Shown in pieces: positions 49,645-60,950 of a stretch of DNA of 64,000 nt. This stretch comes from Rhizophagus irregularis (Eukaryota > Glomeromycota > Glomeromycetes > Glomerales > Glomeraceae), in the NCBI RefSeq assembly GCF_026210795.1, contig NC_089443.1:3472001-3536000 (forward strand), read 5' to 3'. The first letter of the stretch is position 1; each line of letters begins with the position of its first letter. Made by a program: the position numbers and the translations under genes. The notes under the pieces were generated by a model that did no database searches, was not told where the DNA came from, and saw nothing but the letters and a program-made list of their open reading frames with translations.

Positions 49645-51600
49645 CTAGTCGTTACTATTACTATTGTTTATGATGCCATTTGTCTCTGTTAGTGCATGTT
49701 CTGATGCTTTCTTTTTGAAACTTTTACTATACCTTCTGATCCAACCTTTGATAGTTTTTATTGTTGGTATTTCTTCTGAAACAAGTTCGTCTTCTGTAAC
49801 CAAATTTTTCAGACTCACATGTATAGCTTCAGATAAATAATGATCTGCAGGTCTCAAATTTCCCACCAAAAAATAACTTTGCAAATATTGAACCATCTTT
49901 TTTTGATATACGCTTTCCTCCACCCTACCTTATTACCAAGTTGTAGATTCTCTTTCAAAGCCCATCCTGCATCAAAAGGAAACTCTAGATCAGCGTTATT
50001 ATTAGAATATGTTATTAGCCTAAGTCTTTGGAGATTTTTCGCATGTGAATAAATTTTTATTCTATGTATTCTTGTGACAAAATATATATGCATATTTAGT
50101 TTTATGTATAGAAAATAGAACAAAGATATGTTACAAATAATAATTACCTCCAATATCTGATTCATTATTATTAGTAATTGGATTTCTTGTCCAATCTTTA
50201 GTTTCAGGTTTTTATAACAGGTGATTGATTGTGGATTATAATTAGTTTTATTATTAGGTAATACAAAATTTTACATTTGGCATTTTTTTCTCTATTATAA
50301 TTATTTTTTATTAAAACAATTATTCTAATACTACCTTTTTTTTCATCAGGAATTGGCATCATCCAAGAACTTTTTGGTATAGTTGGATCAGAAATTGTGG
50401 GAGGCGGTCTATAACTAGCATCACAAAAGCTAGCAACTTGTGCAGGTGAAAATTCAGTCCATGTACCAATATTAGAAAGAGGACGTGTTCAAATATACTC
50501 TGCAAATTATCCTATTACTGGCCAGTTCCATTCAAACTATTTTGATATACTAGGGATAGTTTTAGTTTTTTTTTTATTCTATTTTTTATTACTGATATAA
50601 ATAGCCAAAATTTATAATATCGCAAAGAATAAATTTGCGTTAATGAATGTCACATGATATATATATTCTAAATCTTTTTTTTATTATTTTCATATCGTAT
50701 TAATTTTTTGATTTATTATTTTTATTATTTTCATGTTGTGTTAATTTTTTTGATTTATTATTTTCATATTACTATAATTTTTACTTCCAATTTTGATTTA
50801 TATTTGTATTAATAATAAATATGATTTTGATAACATATGCTTATCCTGATGTACTATTTTCAACTGCTATTTGCCCTAATATTAAATTGATCCTGATTTG
50901 GTTCTATATGTGCTATTGATGTTCCACTTAAATCTTGAAATGCCATTTTAATATTGGTTCCATCAATAAGATCACATCCAACTCTAATATATCTCTTGAT
51001 TACATGTGTAATCTATAAATTGTGAATAAAAGTATTGGTTAATAAAATGCTAAAAATAACTAATTATATAATATGACAAATTTACTTGCCGTTATATGAT
51101 GGAAATTGACCGTCATTTTCGCTTTTCCTAGCTCAAGAAAAATCCAACCATGTACTTCCACATTGTACCAGCAATACCAATGACTAATAATCGCCATCAA
51201 CTCTGAATTGTGATAATGCCCTCTATTATTCAATATTATTTTTATAATTTTATTCAATAGGATTTAGGATTCATTATTTCAAACATTGTTTCAAAGCAAG
51301 ATACCATGAACTATGCATCTTGCTTTATGTTAGAACTCCAATGATCATAAGCTTGAATATCCAAATCTTCATTGATTTTTTGAAATACAAGGGTAGTGTG
51401 AAATGTCCAACTATGCTTACCAAAAAATTCACTTTTTGTTTCTCTAGATGTTTTAGGTAAAATTCGCATTTTATAATCAACTATAATAACAGTCCCTTTA
51501 TTATCTAATTCATGTAATATAGAATTAAATTGAGCATTTAGATATATTTTACAAGTTTGATGGACATGATAACATTTCAATTGTTCTTGATATTCTTAGA
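49645..51600 (-). pseudogene. Unassigned repeat-family protein with DDE-like motifs, broken
   Basis: Minus strand, split over several frames. Reading from 51580 down: VIIVDYKMRILPKTSRETK and LDIQAYDHWSSNIKQDA; then NNRGHYHNSELMAIISHWY (51250) and GKAKMTVNFHH; RYIRVGCDLIDGTNIKMAFQ (about 50990); EFSPAQVASFCDASYRPPP (about 50450); DAGWALKENLQLGNKVGWR (about 49980); and, after a frameshift near 49920, YLSEAIHVSL and TIKTIKGWIRRYSKSFKKK. Acidic motifs (VDYK, NNRGHYHNS where one expects a D, DLIDG) look transposase-like, and I recall this family as highly repeated in Rhizophagus genomes, but I cannot name it. Frameshift and gaps mark it as dead. Confidence 0.55.
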
Positions 51601-51750
51601 ATTTAGTATGATAAGAAATATCAAGCAGATTTCTTAGATTTTCAAATATAGTAAAAAATGTATCACATTCCTGACATCATGAAAAATGTTGTTACTTGCA
51701 TTCTCCAAATGCAAATAATAAACAATGGTTAATGCAATCCACATGATTTA

Positions 51751-51939
51751 TTTATATAACTGTGATTATAAACAGTTCTTTTTAATATAAGATTTTTGAG
51801 AATAGGTGTGATAGTGACTATAGATAGATTGTGACTATATAGGATAGATTTTAATAATAAAGTGTTTTGAACATTCAACTGGTGTGATTATATAGTAGAA
51901 TGTGACTATAATGGGAGTGACTATAGAGGGAGTTGACTG
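51751..51939 (-). repeat. Left-end fragment of the Tigger/pogo MITE, copy D
   Basis: Reverse complement of the first 189 bp of the 961-bp MITE, ending AGGGAGTTGACTG and followed by TA. Its end faces the left end of copy C at 52463, 523 bp away, so the two form an inverted pair. Confidence 0.8.
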
Positions 51940-51941
51940 TA

Positions 51942-52460
51942 AATTGAAAAAAATTTTCCTTAGTTTTTTTCTTTTTAGTATTTCATATTTTAAAAAAAAT
52001 AATATGCATCTTTAACTTTATTAATAGAAAGATTTCTAATATTTTCAACAAGTTTTTTTTGCAATTTTTAATTGAAGATTTACTTTAATAATTATTATTA
52101 TTTGTTGATTTTAAATAGGTAATAATAGCCAACATTGTAAATTGTTATATTTTTCAGCCTGAATTTTACATGTATTTGATAATTGATAAGTTCTAGCATT
52201 TTTTTTGCTTATTTTAATTGCTATAAAAATAATAAGTAGGAAAAATTCCTTAAAAACTCTCTTTTTTATAGAAAATTTAATTGCCGATCTACATGTGATT
52301 AATAGACATTTAATAGTAAATTGCGACATTATGTTAATTAATAAAAAAAATACCATTTGAAATTTCTGTTTTCCCAATAAATTGACAATAATAAATACTC
52401 ATATAACTTTCAGAAATCTTGTTGCAACTGGTGCTATTGTGTCAGAACTTCATTATGGTC
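51942..52460. other. Spacer between inverted MITE ends
   Basis: A minus 88-codon frame (52111-52377) lacks any recognisable motif. Otherwise AT-rich. Confidence 0.35.
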
Positions 52461-52758
52461 TACAGTCAACTCCCTCTATAGTCACTCCCGTTATAGTCAC
52501 ATTCTACTATATAGTCACACCAGTTGAATGTTCAAAACACTTTATTATTAAAATCTATCCTATATAGTCACAATCTATCTATAGTCACTATCACACCTAT
52601 CCTCAAAAATCTTATATTAAAAAGAACCGTTTATAATCACAGTTATATAAAGAATATATTAAATAACTTGGCATCTAATAATCGTACAAAGATGTATCAT
52701 AGCTTGTTAGAATCGTCTCACTGAGACGAATCGAATGGTGGTAGTTTTATCCTTTTCC

Positions 52759-53750
52759 TTTGCAAGTTAGCGTATTGGCCACGTACCACCCATTGCCTCT
52801 TATGGAGAGCCCTAATCCTCGGGTTCATATGTCCCTATCATCTTCAATGGGCAACCATTATACCGAGTACTTAATTCCTCAGGCAACAGCACCACTATAG
52901 ACATCCCCCATCGGGCCATTTTACCTGATCTGAAGCAGTACACGCCGCCTACTCATCCTATACCCATTGCATGATACTGATACTCAATTTATTTAACGAC
53001 CTTTAGAGAGCATCTACTTTCATGGAGGACTTTCGACAGGTAACATCAACCATCTAAGACTTTCCATACCACCATTTGAGGTACTAAGCCTCACTCAGCG
53101 CCACTACAGCCCGCGATTACCTAGCACCGATAGTACAGTTGTTTACCCCAAGTGGTATACTTTGTAGTGACCACTCGGAGAGGAAGTAGCAGGCATCTGT
53201 CCAGGACACCCCTTTGGCCATGGCAGGATGGCAACCACTATGGATCACCAACCGCACCTGCCGAAAGTGGTGGGAATCGAACCCCCATAGCCACGCTACC
53301 TGTTCTGCGCACGAACACCTTGGTTGGTTCAAGACTCCTAACAGAAGGTCTAACTACCACTAAGACATTGCACCTTCAGCTTTACCATCTATGACGACCA
53401 TCTAGCCATTACTGACCCCAAGCGGTATCGTAGAGTGACCATCCGGACGGGAAGTCCCCCGAGGTATAGTAGTGACCGAGGACAGGACTGTGCGCATGCC
53501 AATGGCCTCATAGGGAACGTTAGAAGGACACCATGACCCTTAGTTGAAATGTGCGGCCTAACCGTACACACTAATTCACCATGATGCAGTCCAACTACAC
53601 TAATCCCCGTACCTTCACGCTATTGGTTGTAGCGTCCGCAGTAAAATTCTTTTTATTTCCGTGGTCATGGGAATCGAACCTGCGACCTCACCATACTCAG
53701 GCTTAATGAGGGTCTCAGTGACTAACCACCGAGATAGGGCGACCAACCCT
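52759..53750 (-). mobile_element. Long tRNA-derived SINE-like unit 1 (992 bp)
   Basis: Minus strand. The 5' end is AGGGTTGGTCGCCCTATCTC. An A-box-like CTCGGTGGTTAGTCACTGA and the B box GCAGGTTCGATTCCC lie about 50 bp apart at 53670-53740, the spacing of a tRNA gene. A second A/B pair lies about 350 bp downstream on the same strand (GTCTTAGTGGTAGTTAGACC; GGGGGTTCGATTCCC at 53271-53287). It is flanked by AGTTTTATCCTTTTCC at 52743-52758 and 53751-53766. GC content is far above the surroundings. No protein frame has support. Boxes and flanks are seen directly; the SINE assignment is inference. Confidence 0.65.
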
Positions 53751-53766
53751 AGTTTTATCCTTTTCC

Positions 53767-54738
53767 TTTGCAAGTCGTCGGCCAGACCACCCATTGCCTC
53801 TTATGAGACTAATCTCGGGTCTGTGTCCTATCATCTTCAATGGGCAACCATTAAACCGAGTACTTAATTCCTCAGGTAACAGCACCACTATAGAAGACAT
53901 CCCCCATCGGGCCATTTTAGGCCTGATCTGAAGCAGTACACGCCGCCTACTCATCCTATATCCATTGCATGATACTGATACTCAATTTATTTTACGACCT
54001 TTAGAGAGCATCTACTTTCATGGAGGACTTTCGACAGTAACATCAACTATCTAAGTACCCTTCCATACCACCATTTTAGGTACTAAGCCTCACTCAAAGG
54101 CCACTACAGCCCGCGATTACCTAGTACCGATAGTACAGTTGTTTACCCCAAGTGGTATCTTTTGTAGTGACCGCTCGAACGGAAGTAGCAGCGTCTGTCC
54201 AGGATCACCCTTATGGTGGGTATCAACCACCAGGGATCACCAACCAGGACCCAAGGAGTAGGGAATCGAACCCTATAGCCATGCTACCTGTTCTGTGCAT
54301 GAACACTTTGGTTGGTCTAAGACCTAACAGAAAGTCAAACTACCACTAAGACATTGCACCTTCAGCTTTACCATCTAGGACGACCATCTAGCCATTACTG
54401 ACCCCAAGTGGTATCGTAGAGTGACCACCTAGACAGGAAGTCCCCCCAAGGTATAGTAGTGTCTCGACGGACGGTAGCCGCATACCAATGGCGCCATGGG
54501 AACGTTAGAAGGACAGCATAACCCTTAGTTGAAATGTGCGGCCTAACTGTACACACTAATTCACCATGATGCAGTCCAATTACACTAATCCCTGTACCTT
54601 CACGCTATTGGTTGTAGCGTCCGCAGTAAAATTCTTTTTATTTCCGTGGTCACTGGGAATCGAACCTGCGACCTCACCATACTCAGGGGCTTAATGAGGG
54701 TTTCAGTGACTAACCACCGAGATAGGGTGACCAACCCT
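53767..54738 (-). mobile_element. Long tRNA-derived SINE-like unit 2 (972 bp)
   Basis: A diverged repeat of unit 1 with the same 5' end, the same two A/B box pairs (B boxes at about 54657-54671 and 54260-54276) and the same AACTTGC-like 3' end before GGAAAAGGATAAAACT. The copies differ by many small indels and substitutions, so they are independent insertions or an old duplication. It is flanked by the same 16-bp site at 53751-53766 and 54739-54754. Confidence 0.65.
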
Positions 54739-54754
54739 AGTTTTATCCTTTTCC

Positions 54755-55309
54755 TGTGCAAACAGTCTTGTGACTTTATTTTTATTTATATTTAAACATC
54801 GAGAATTTAAACGAACAATATTACAAAATAAGAAAATAAACTAATAAAAATAAAAAGAGTAGCTTCACGACTTATACAAGTAAAGAAATCTAAACTAAAA
54901 TAAAATTAAAGCAAAGAAAAACTAGACTATTACAGAATCGCATACCCCAACTTTACCCGAAGGCCAGTGTGAGTCAACTATCCAACATCCAAAAATCCAG
55001 TCCGTTCCCAGAAAGAAATCCTAAGAGGTTGAACTGTTAAGCGGCGCAGAAAATCCAAGTGCGAGATCCAAGATCCACCCCGAATTATAGAAGAGGATAT
55101 CCAAGAAATCCAGGAATCCTGAGAGACTGACGCCAAAGAAGAGTTGTGTTGATGTGGAGAAGTAGTATTAGGAGAAGAATTTGTAGATGGGCCACGTAAT
55201 TTAGAAGCAGCCGAGATACCCTGCGACTCTTCCCAAGCATGGAAAAGAACATTCTGACACAGCCAAATTTCACCATATAATTCGACTTGGAAGTCATTAA
55301 GAAGGGGAG
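54755..55309 (-). mobile_element. 5'-truncated LINE 3' end
   Basis: Minus strand. An open frame from the 55309 edge to TAG at 54978 reads SPLLNDFQVELYGEIWL and HAWEESQGISAASKLRGP, then Ser/Thr-rich sequence and SFWERTGFLDVG. This resembles the C-terminal end of Rhizophagus LINE polyproteins as I recall them. A 220-bp AT-rich 3' tail follows. The left edge is abrupt (5' truncation), and the unit is bounded by the 16-bp site at 54739-54754 and 55310-55325. Confidence 0.6.
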
Positions 55310-56039
55310 AGTTTTATCCTTTTCCGATCACTGGCTGACGAGTTATTCAACAAAATGTTAAACATCGGCATTATAATATTTCTTGATTTACGTTTACTGC
55401 GCCATTTAACATTTTGCTAGATTTCTCAGTACCTAGTGATTATAAAAAGACGATTTATAACTCGTTGGAATCGTCTCATCGAGACGAATCGAATGGTGGT
55501 AAGCTCATCTCTCTGTGATCAATATTGACGGAGTTATTACTTAAAAACCATTTAATATTTTTTAATTTCGGAAATTGATCTAGTGATTGGATTTCGATGT
55601 ATCTTATACCATTAGATTCGTCTCATCAAGACGAATCGAATGGTAGTAAGATCGTCTTTCTAGGATCAATATTGACAGAGTTATTACACAAAAACCATTA
55701 ATATTTTTTTAATTTCGGAAATTAATCTAGTGATTGGATTTCGACGTATTATATACCATTAGAACCGCCTCATCAAGACGAATCGAATGGCGGTAAGATC
55801 ATCTCTCTACGATTAATATTGGCGAAGTTACGATACAATAAAGTTTTAAGTATAATTCTGGCTAAAATTATGTTAATTTTTGGCCGGAATTATGATATAC
55901 AAATATAAGAAATTTTTTATATAGTCACATCTCTTTATAATCACCAAATATGGACTGTCCCAAATGTGTGACTATAAAGAGAGTTGACTGTATATTCATA
56001 TGACTAGTGGATTTTTTCAAACGAAAACGCGTTTTATCC

Positions 56040-57590
56040 TATTCCTTTATGACTAGAACTTGAAATTATATTGCAACTCAATAGACAGCCTTTTATTATT
56101 CGTATAGTTCATCATGTTCACAGTCTTTTACAACCTAGTTATATTTGTGAAGGGAAAGGGCAAAGTAGTGGTATTATTGAAAGTGCTTCAAAGGCCATTA
56201 CTTCTGTTTACTAATCTGTTTTTGGAATCAAAACAAAATATGCTAGACTTTCTTATTTAGGTTTAGAACAGCTAGATACAGTTTAAAAGCTATTAGAAGG
56301 AATTATATTTCATCCTTTTATTATTGAAACAGAAAATATATCCATAGTTGTTGGTAAGGTTGCTTGCCGAAACCTAAGGGTTTAGGCAAGATGGCGTTTC
56401 GCCGAAAAGCGAAATTCTGCCGAAACTATATTAAAGTTATATTGAAAAACTGGTGAAACTTTGGAAAAAGGCGAAACTGCTGAAACTTATTATAAATGCC
56501 GAAACTGCCGAAACTCTGCTGAAACTATAATAAATCTATAGTAAAATTTTGACGAAACTAATCGTAGGATTTTAAAGAGGTTTAGACAAGCAACCTTAGT
56601 TGTTGGCTATCTTAGTAAAATTCGGTCAAATACAAAAATAATTGGTCATAATTATTCAGCATCTTTATTTTACAAATATAAAGGAAAGCAATCAGTCTTT
56701 TTTCAATATGTAAATCAAAATTCATTTACAATTTATCAGAATAGTCAAATTATTGCTGTATACAAAGATATTTCACCTAATGCTGTATAGCGTAAAACTG
56801 GAATTCTCAAACTAATTTCAGGTGATATATTATTTGCAATAAATCATACTATAACTTTACAAAAATTAAGGTAAGCAGTTCTTTTATTACAAGTATCTAT
56901 GCCTAATGAATGCACGCTAGCAGACTGGCATGATAAAACAATTATAGAACATTTATTTAAACTTTATTTAAAAAAAGTAGCTAGTGGGTCAGTTGAAGAA
57001 TGGCATCAAGTGTTTTAGAATTGGGCACAGCAAAAAAGTAATATAATTGAACTATTTACTTATATTGGCAAAATATATAATTCAAGTCATGAGTTTCATG
57101 AACATAAATTGTGAGAATGGCGTACAATGTTTTGTACTGCAGGATGCACAAATATTACTCCACGTGATAAAGAAATTTCTAATATAAGTTTAAAAATAAT
57201 AAATAAATATATGTGAATCATAAGTCAATAACTAATATAAAAAGTAATATATTATAAATTGAATTTTGGACAAATGCAGCTAATTCTGAAAAAGATCGTG
57301 AAACAATTGCTAATTTATATATGGAAGGATTTTTGAATATAACTATACCTTCTCCAGCTGATGTATTTTGGAATTGTTTTCATGATAGTTATAATGCAAA
57401 TCCTAATGGAATAGATGGCAAAATACATATATTGTCAATAATTGGAGAAAGCTTTATATATAAGGATATGATTGATGAGCTAGAGGTAAAAAAAAAATTG
57501 TATATTTTCATGATAGTTTTTTGTATAATAAATGTATCAGTTATAGTTAAAAAAACATATATTCTTTACGGAAGTAAAAGATCTTAATCA
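56040..57590 (+). pseudogene. Unassigned repeat-family protein with stops at Gln/Arg positions
   Basis: One plus-strand frame family can be followed across the locus: CEGKGQSSGIIESASKAIT, YARLSYLGLEQLDTV, YKGKQSVFFQYVNQNSF, LISGDILFAINHTITLQ, SMPNECTLADWHDKTIIEH, ASGSVEEWHQVF, FCTAGCTNITPRDKEIS and a last open piece (57321-57587) with SPADVFWNCFHDSYNANPNG. It is broken by TAA 56212, TAA 56284, TAG 56788, TAA 56872, TAG 57016 and TGA 57112. A hAT-type MITE at 56355-56598 interrupts it. I do not recognise a known domain. Confidence 0.55.
56355..56598 (+). mobile_element. hAT-type MITE, copy 4 (244 bp)
   Basis: Ends TAAGGTTGCTTG and CAAGCAACCTTA are perfect inverted repeats. The perfect 8-bp duplication GTTGTTGG is at 56347-56354 and 56599-56606. 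It has the cleanest ends of the five copies. Confidence 0.93.
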
Positions 57591-57946
57591 ATAATATAAA
57601 TTTAATTGCAAATGCTATTAATGAAACTTTTAAGAAATATTTTTATAGTTAAATTATTGCCTTACCTTTTTATTTAATAATACCAACTACCAGTATTATT
57701 ATGAAATACAGATACAGACATTGGACAGTTTTGAACCAGATAATCTAGTTTATAACTGCTATAATTTCATATTTAGAATATTTTGTCTGCATTAATGCTA
57801 GCCATTTTTATTGTTAATTTTAGCCAAAAAATTTTTAAAGTTGGTTAGTAGTTTGTCTATGTCCACAAAGTCTGCAGATAATGAACATAAATATGGATTT
57901 GTTTGAACATTTGTGTTTACAAAAAATTATTAGACAATATCCTATA
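57591..57946. other. Spacer, no gene seen
   Basis: AT-rich sequence with short frames only. Confidence 0.35.
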
Positions 57947-58990
57947 AGGATCCCGTTTACTATTAAGATATGTTACTGGTAATTATATGAAATCTTACCT
58001 TAAAATTTATTTAAATTCTATTGGTTAATTAACTAAAAAGAAAAAAAATCATAATAATGTTATATTTCTCCGCTAATTAATTACATCATATTTTGGCGAA
58101 CAGACCAATTCACTATTTATTATAAAATTACTATGAATTAATTACGTTTGTCAAAATACATTATGTCTATCAAAATAAATTTAATTAGTATTTTATCATT
58201 TTGACGAAAAGTATAAATAATGTAATATAAAATTTTCTTTTACAGTAGGATCTTCAAAAAATTTTATATATAAATTTTACTTTAGATTATAAGGTAACCA
58301 ACAGGGCGGACATCCCCATACATATTATCACGATATTACTGATCATTTTGCCGATCACTTGTCCAATATTATCACATAAAAAAATACCATTGAATTAGTT
58401 TTTTCACAAATCCTACATAATAATGTATAAAATTTCGATTTTATTTACTTTATTTTATTTATTGTTAATAAATTAGTTCTTAAAATAATTCATAAAGATT
58501 TTGTCAAATATCAGACATATATTAATTTTACAATAATTGTAAACATTTATTTAATGATAACTTTTGGGTTATCAAAAATTATCCAGGTTTATTTTAGTCA
58601 TTAATTCTTGAATACTTAAATAATATACTGTAAAAGTTTTAAGTTTCACCCAAAGATCTGTGGCTTTGCCTGAAGCTTTAAAGTCACGTTAGCAGATGAT
58701 CGGCACATATATAGCATATATATTAATTATTGAAAATTTGACGTAAAATCTAACTTTGAAAATACACCTTCAGTTATTTTGCCACAATACTTTTATATTA
58801 ATTTATTGATAAATAAATGAAACTATTAAATAAAATAATTTAACATAAATTGTCAGAACATTTATTGCTTGAAATAAAGCTTCAAATTTAATGTGATATC
58901 ACTTATATCATGATCAGCAAGTGATCAATATTGTGATATAATGCATGTCCGCCCTGTTAGGGTAACCTATCTTAATAATAAGTAGGATCC
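57947..58990. repeat. AGGATCC-ended MITE split by another element
   Basis: The left end GGATCCCGTTTACTATTAAG is inverted relative to the right end CTTAATAATAAGTAGGATCC. The internal GTAGGATCTTCAAAAAATTT word is shared with 3660-4075 and 32515-32722. The 659-bp element at 58300-58958 is inserted within it. Confidence 0.6.
58300..58958. mobile_element. 659-bp element with AACAGGGCGGACAT ends
   Basis: AACAGGGCGGACATCCCCAT at the left mirrors ATGCATGTCCGCCCTGTT at the right; GATCA and TATCACGATATTA words extend the inverted ends. Flanks GGTAACC (58293-58299) and GGTAACC (58961-58967) look like a 7-8 bp target duplication with a 2-bp offset. It has no coding frame. It may be another hAT-type MITE. 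Confidence 0.65.
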
Positions 58991-59309
58991 TGTCCCATAT
59001 ATAATACTACCAACTACATATCAAAGGCAATAGATAAAACAATTGCAAAATTTAATCAAATTTTTAGATTAAGTACTTTTAGGATTTCTTGTACTTTATA
59101 TATGTTACATATTATTTTAATTAATTTTGAAGAAATTGCATTTGAAAAAACTTTTATAACTATTGAATTTTCAAAAAAAAAATATCTATTTAATCTTTTA
59201 TATTTTGCATAAAAATTACATAATAGTTATAATAAAAGTAATAAGAAAAGTTTATTATAAATAAAAGCTAAATATATTTAAAGTAGTAAATATGTACACT
59301 ACACTGGGG
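58991..59309. other. Spacer, no gene seen
   Basis: AT-rich with no motif. Confidence 0.35.
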
Positions 59310-59552
59310 GATATTAGTATCCTCCCTCAAATTATCACATGATATATTATTATTAGATCACGTATTTTTGCGATCATAATGACATAATTTCAATTCCCAT
59401 GAAATTAATTTTCCACTCTTCTTAATAACAATTTGTTTCTTTTTATTTGAAATTATTAACTAAATACTTCCTTTTCTTTAAATAAAATATTTTTTTTTTC
59501 ATTAATTTTACTCTTTACACGACTTTATAAATTGAAGAAAGCCGATTTAAAA

Positions 59553-60950
59553 ATGTCTGAGGTAGGTTGTCATTAATTTTGATGTTAACGTTAGTCTAGA
59601 GTTACTTAGGGTTAGAGTTAGGAAAAGTTGGTTTATAATAAATAATTCATTCCTTGAAATTAATGTTGACTTAGAGTTAATTAGGGTTAGTGTTAGGGAA
59701 AGTTGGTTTATAATAATTCATTTCTTTGAAATTAACGTTGACTTAGAGTTACTTAGGGTTAGGGTTAGGAAAAGTTGGTTTATAGTAATTCATTCCTTTG
59801 AAATTAACGTTGACTTAGATTACTTAGGGTTAGGGTTGGGAAAAGTTGGTTTATAATGATTTCCATTGAAATCGTACTTACAAATTTACATTTTTTTATC
59901 ATTCTTTTTATATTTTTTAGATAGTTGACCTTACTCTTGATGAAAATGTATTTGGTGACTCTTTTATTGAGATTAATGATAATTTATCTGAAAATAGTGA
60001 CTTTGATGATGAACCTGAAGACAGCTGCTTAAAAATTCTTTACAATGGACAATCATTTACTTCCTTTGAATTACTTGAACAATGTTTGAACCGGTACTCT
60101 ACTCAATTGGGATTTGAAACAAAGATTGTTCGAGCTGAAAAAGAAGAAGGTGTTTGGTTACGAAAAACATATAAATGCAGACATGGTGGCAAGTACGAAG
60201 CAAAAAAAAATTAGATCTCACACAAAATCGAGACAAGAAGTCAGCTTGTATTGAGTGTAACTTTACACTAAATGCCTCATATCGTAAACGTCCAAATTTG
60301 GTATTTGTTAACAAAGGCACTATTTAATATAAAGTTAATACCATTACGTTTGTATTCTAAAGAAGGTCTCATATTGATGAATGAAATGCAAGAATCATCT
60401 ATTCGTATAATTCAAAATGAAGAAGAATTACTTTCAACTGAAACTTTTCAAGCATTAGAAAATATTTGTGGACGAAATGTTTATGCTTCACCTGTTAAAG
60501 ATTCAAAAAAAGCATTTTATGGATATGGACTTGGGCTATGTAAGAAAGCTATAAATCTAGCAATCATAAACAATTCTGGTGAAATTTTTGAAGATCTTCT
60601 GCAAAGATTTATAGAACAGCAAAAACTTGTACTTTCTACATGAAATGAAAATTTAGACGATATTGAACAAGATACAAATCAAGAAATTAATACTTTTATG
60701 ATTTCAAATCCACTACAACATAAGGGTAAAGGTCATTCATCAAATAAAAGATATTTGTCAGCAATTGAAAACAATACCATGAAATATTCTAAGTCAAATC
60801 ATCATGATGAACCTGCAGAAGGGTCAAAAAAGAGGAATAAAAGGTAATGTTCGTTATGTAAGTCATGGTATCATAATTCACGCAATTGTCCTTTGAAAAA
60901 TAAGCCTAACTTAGAAGACAAGACTTGCAATGACAAAGAAAACGTATAAA
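59553..60950 (+). pseudogene. FAR1-like MULE transposase lacking the catalytic core
   Basis: Exon 1, 59553-59561, encodes MSE. The intron 59562-59920 holds telomere-like repeats. Exon 2 from 59921 encodes an acidic start (IVDLTLDENVFGDSF) and a FAR1-type zinc DNA-binding domain (FTSFELLEQCLNRYSTQLGF, YKCRHGGKYEAKK). The frame is lost at an A-run near 60205, then continues as ACIECNFTLNASYRKRP to 60330. The next open piece (60350-60643) is the post-catalytic C-terminal part (EELLSTETFQALENICGRNV, GYGLGLCKKAINLA). After a TGA at 60641 it ends in a Cys/His knuckle at 60850-60890 (CSLCKSWYHNSRNCP). The DDE region is missing, so the gene is a deletion product. Confidence 0.7.
59569..59870. repeat. 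Four ~72-bp tandem units with telomere-like TTAGGG repeats
   Basis: Each unit reads (A)TTAACGTTGACTTAGAGTTA, CTTAGGGTTAGGGTTAGG or a variant, then AAAAGTTGGTTTATAATAAT and CATTCCTTTG. Units start near 59575, 59658, 59730 and 59802. Each has two or three TTAGGG-type hexamers, the telomere repeat of most filamentous fungi. The array fills most of the first intron. Confidence 0.85.

Larger units (their letters stand above)
52463..55990. mobile_element. Tigger/pogo MITE, copy C, interrupted by retroelement insertions
   Basis: The left piece 52463-52758 and right piece 55310-55990 together equal copy A almost base for base, with ends CAGTCAACTCCCTC and GAGAGTTGACTG and TA on each side. The interruption lies at AGTTTTATCCTTTTCC in the first inter-module segment; copy A has this site uninterrupted with one mismatch. 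Three more hairpin modules follow at about 55460, 55618 and 55765. Confidence 0.9.

Noticed and set aside
53660-53740. A functional tRNA gene
   Set aside because: A and B boxes are present, but the acceptor stem and anticodon arm do not pair convincingly and the sequence continues as a dispersed unit; treated as tRNA-derived.
53117-54349. Several 60-80 codon frames on both strands
   Set aside because: They lie in the GC-richer SINE-like units, are not conserved in frame between the two copies, and have no motif.
59640-59840. A true telomere
   Set aside because: TTAGGG repeats are short, interspersed in a 72-bp unit and lie within a gene, with ordinary sequence on both sides.
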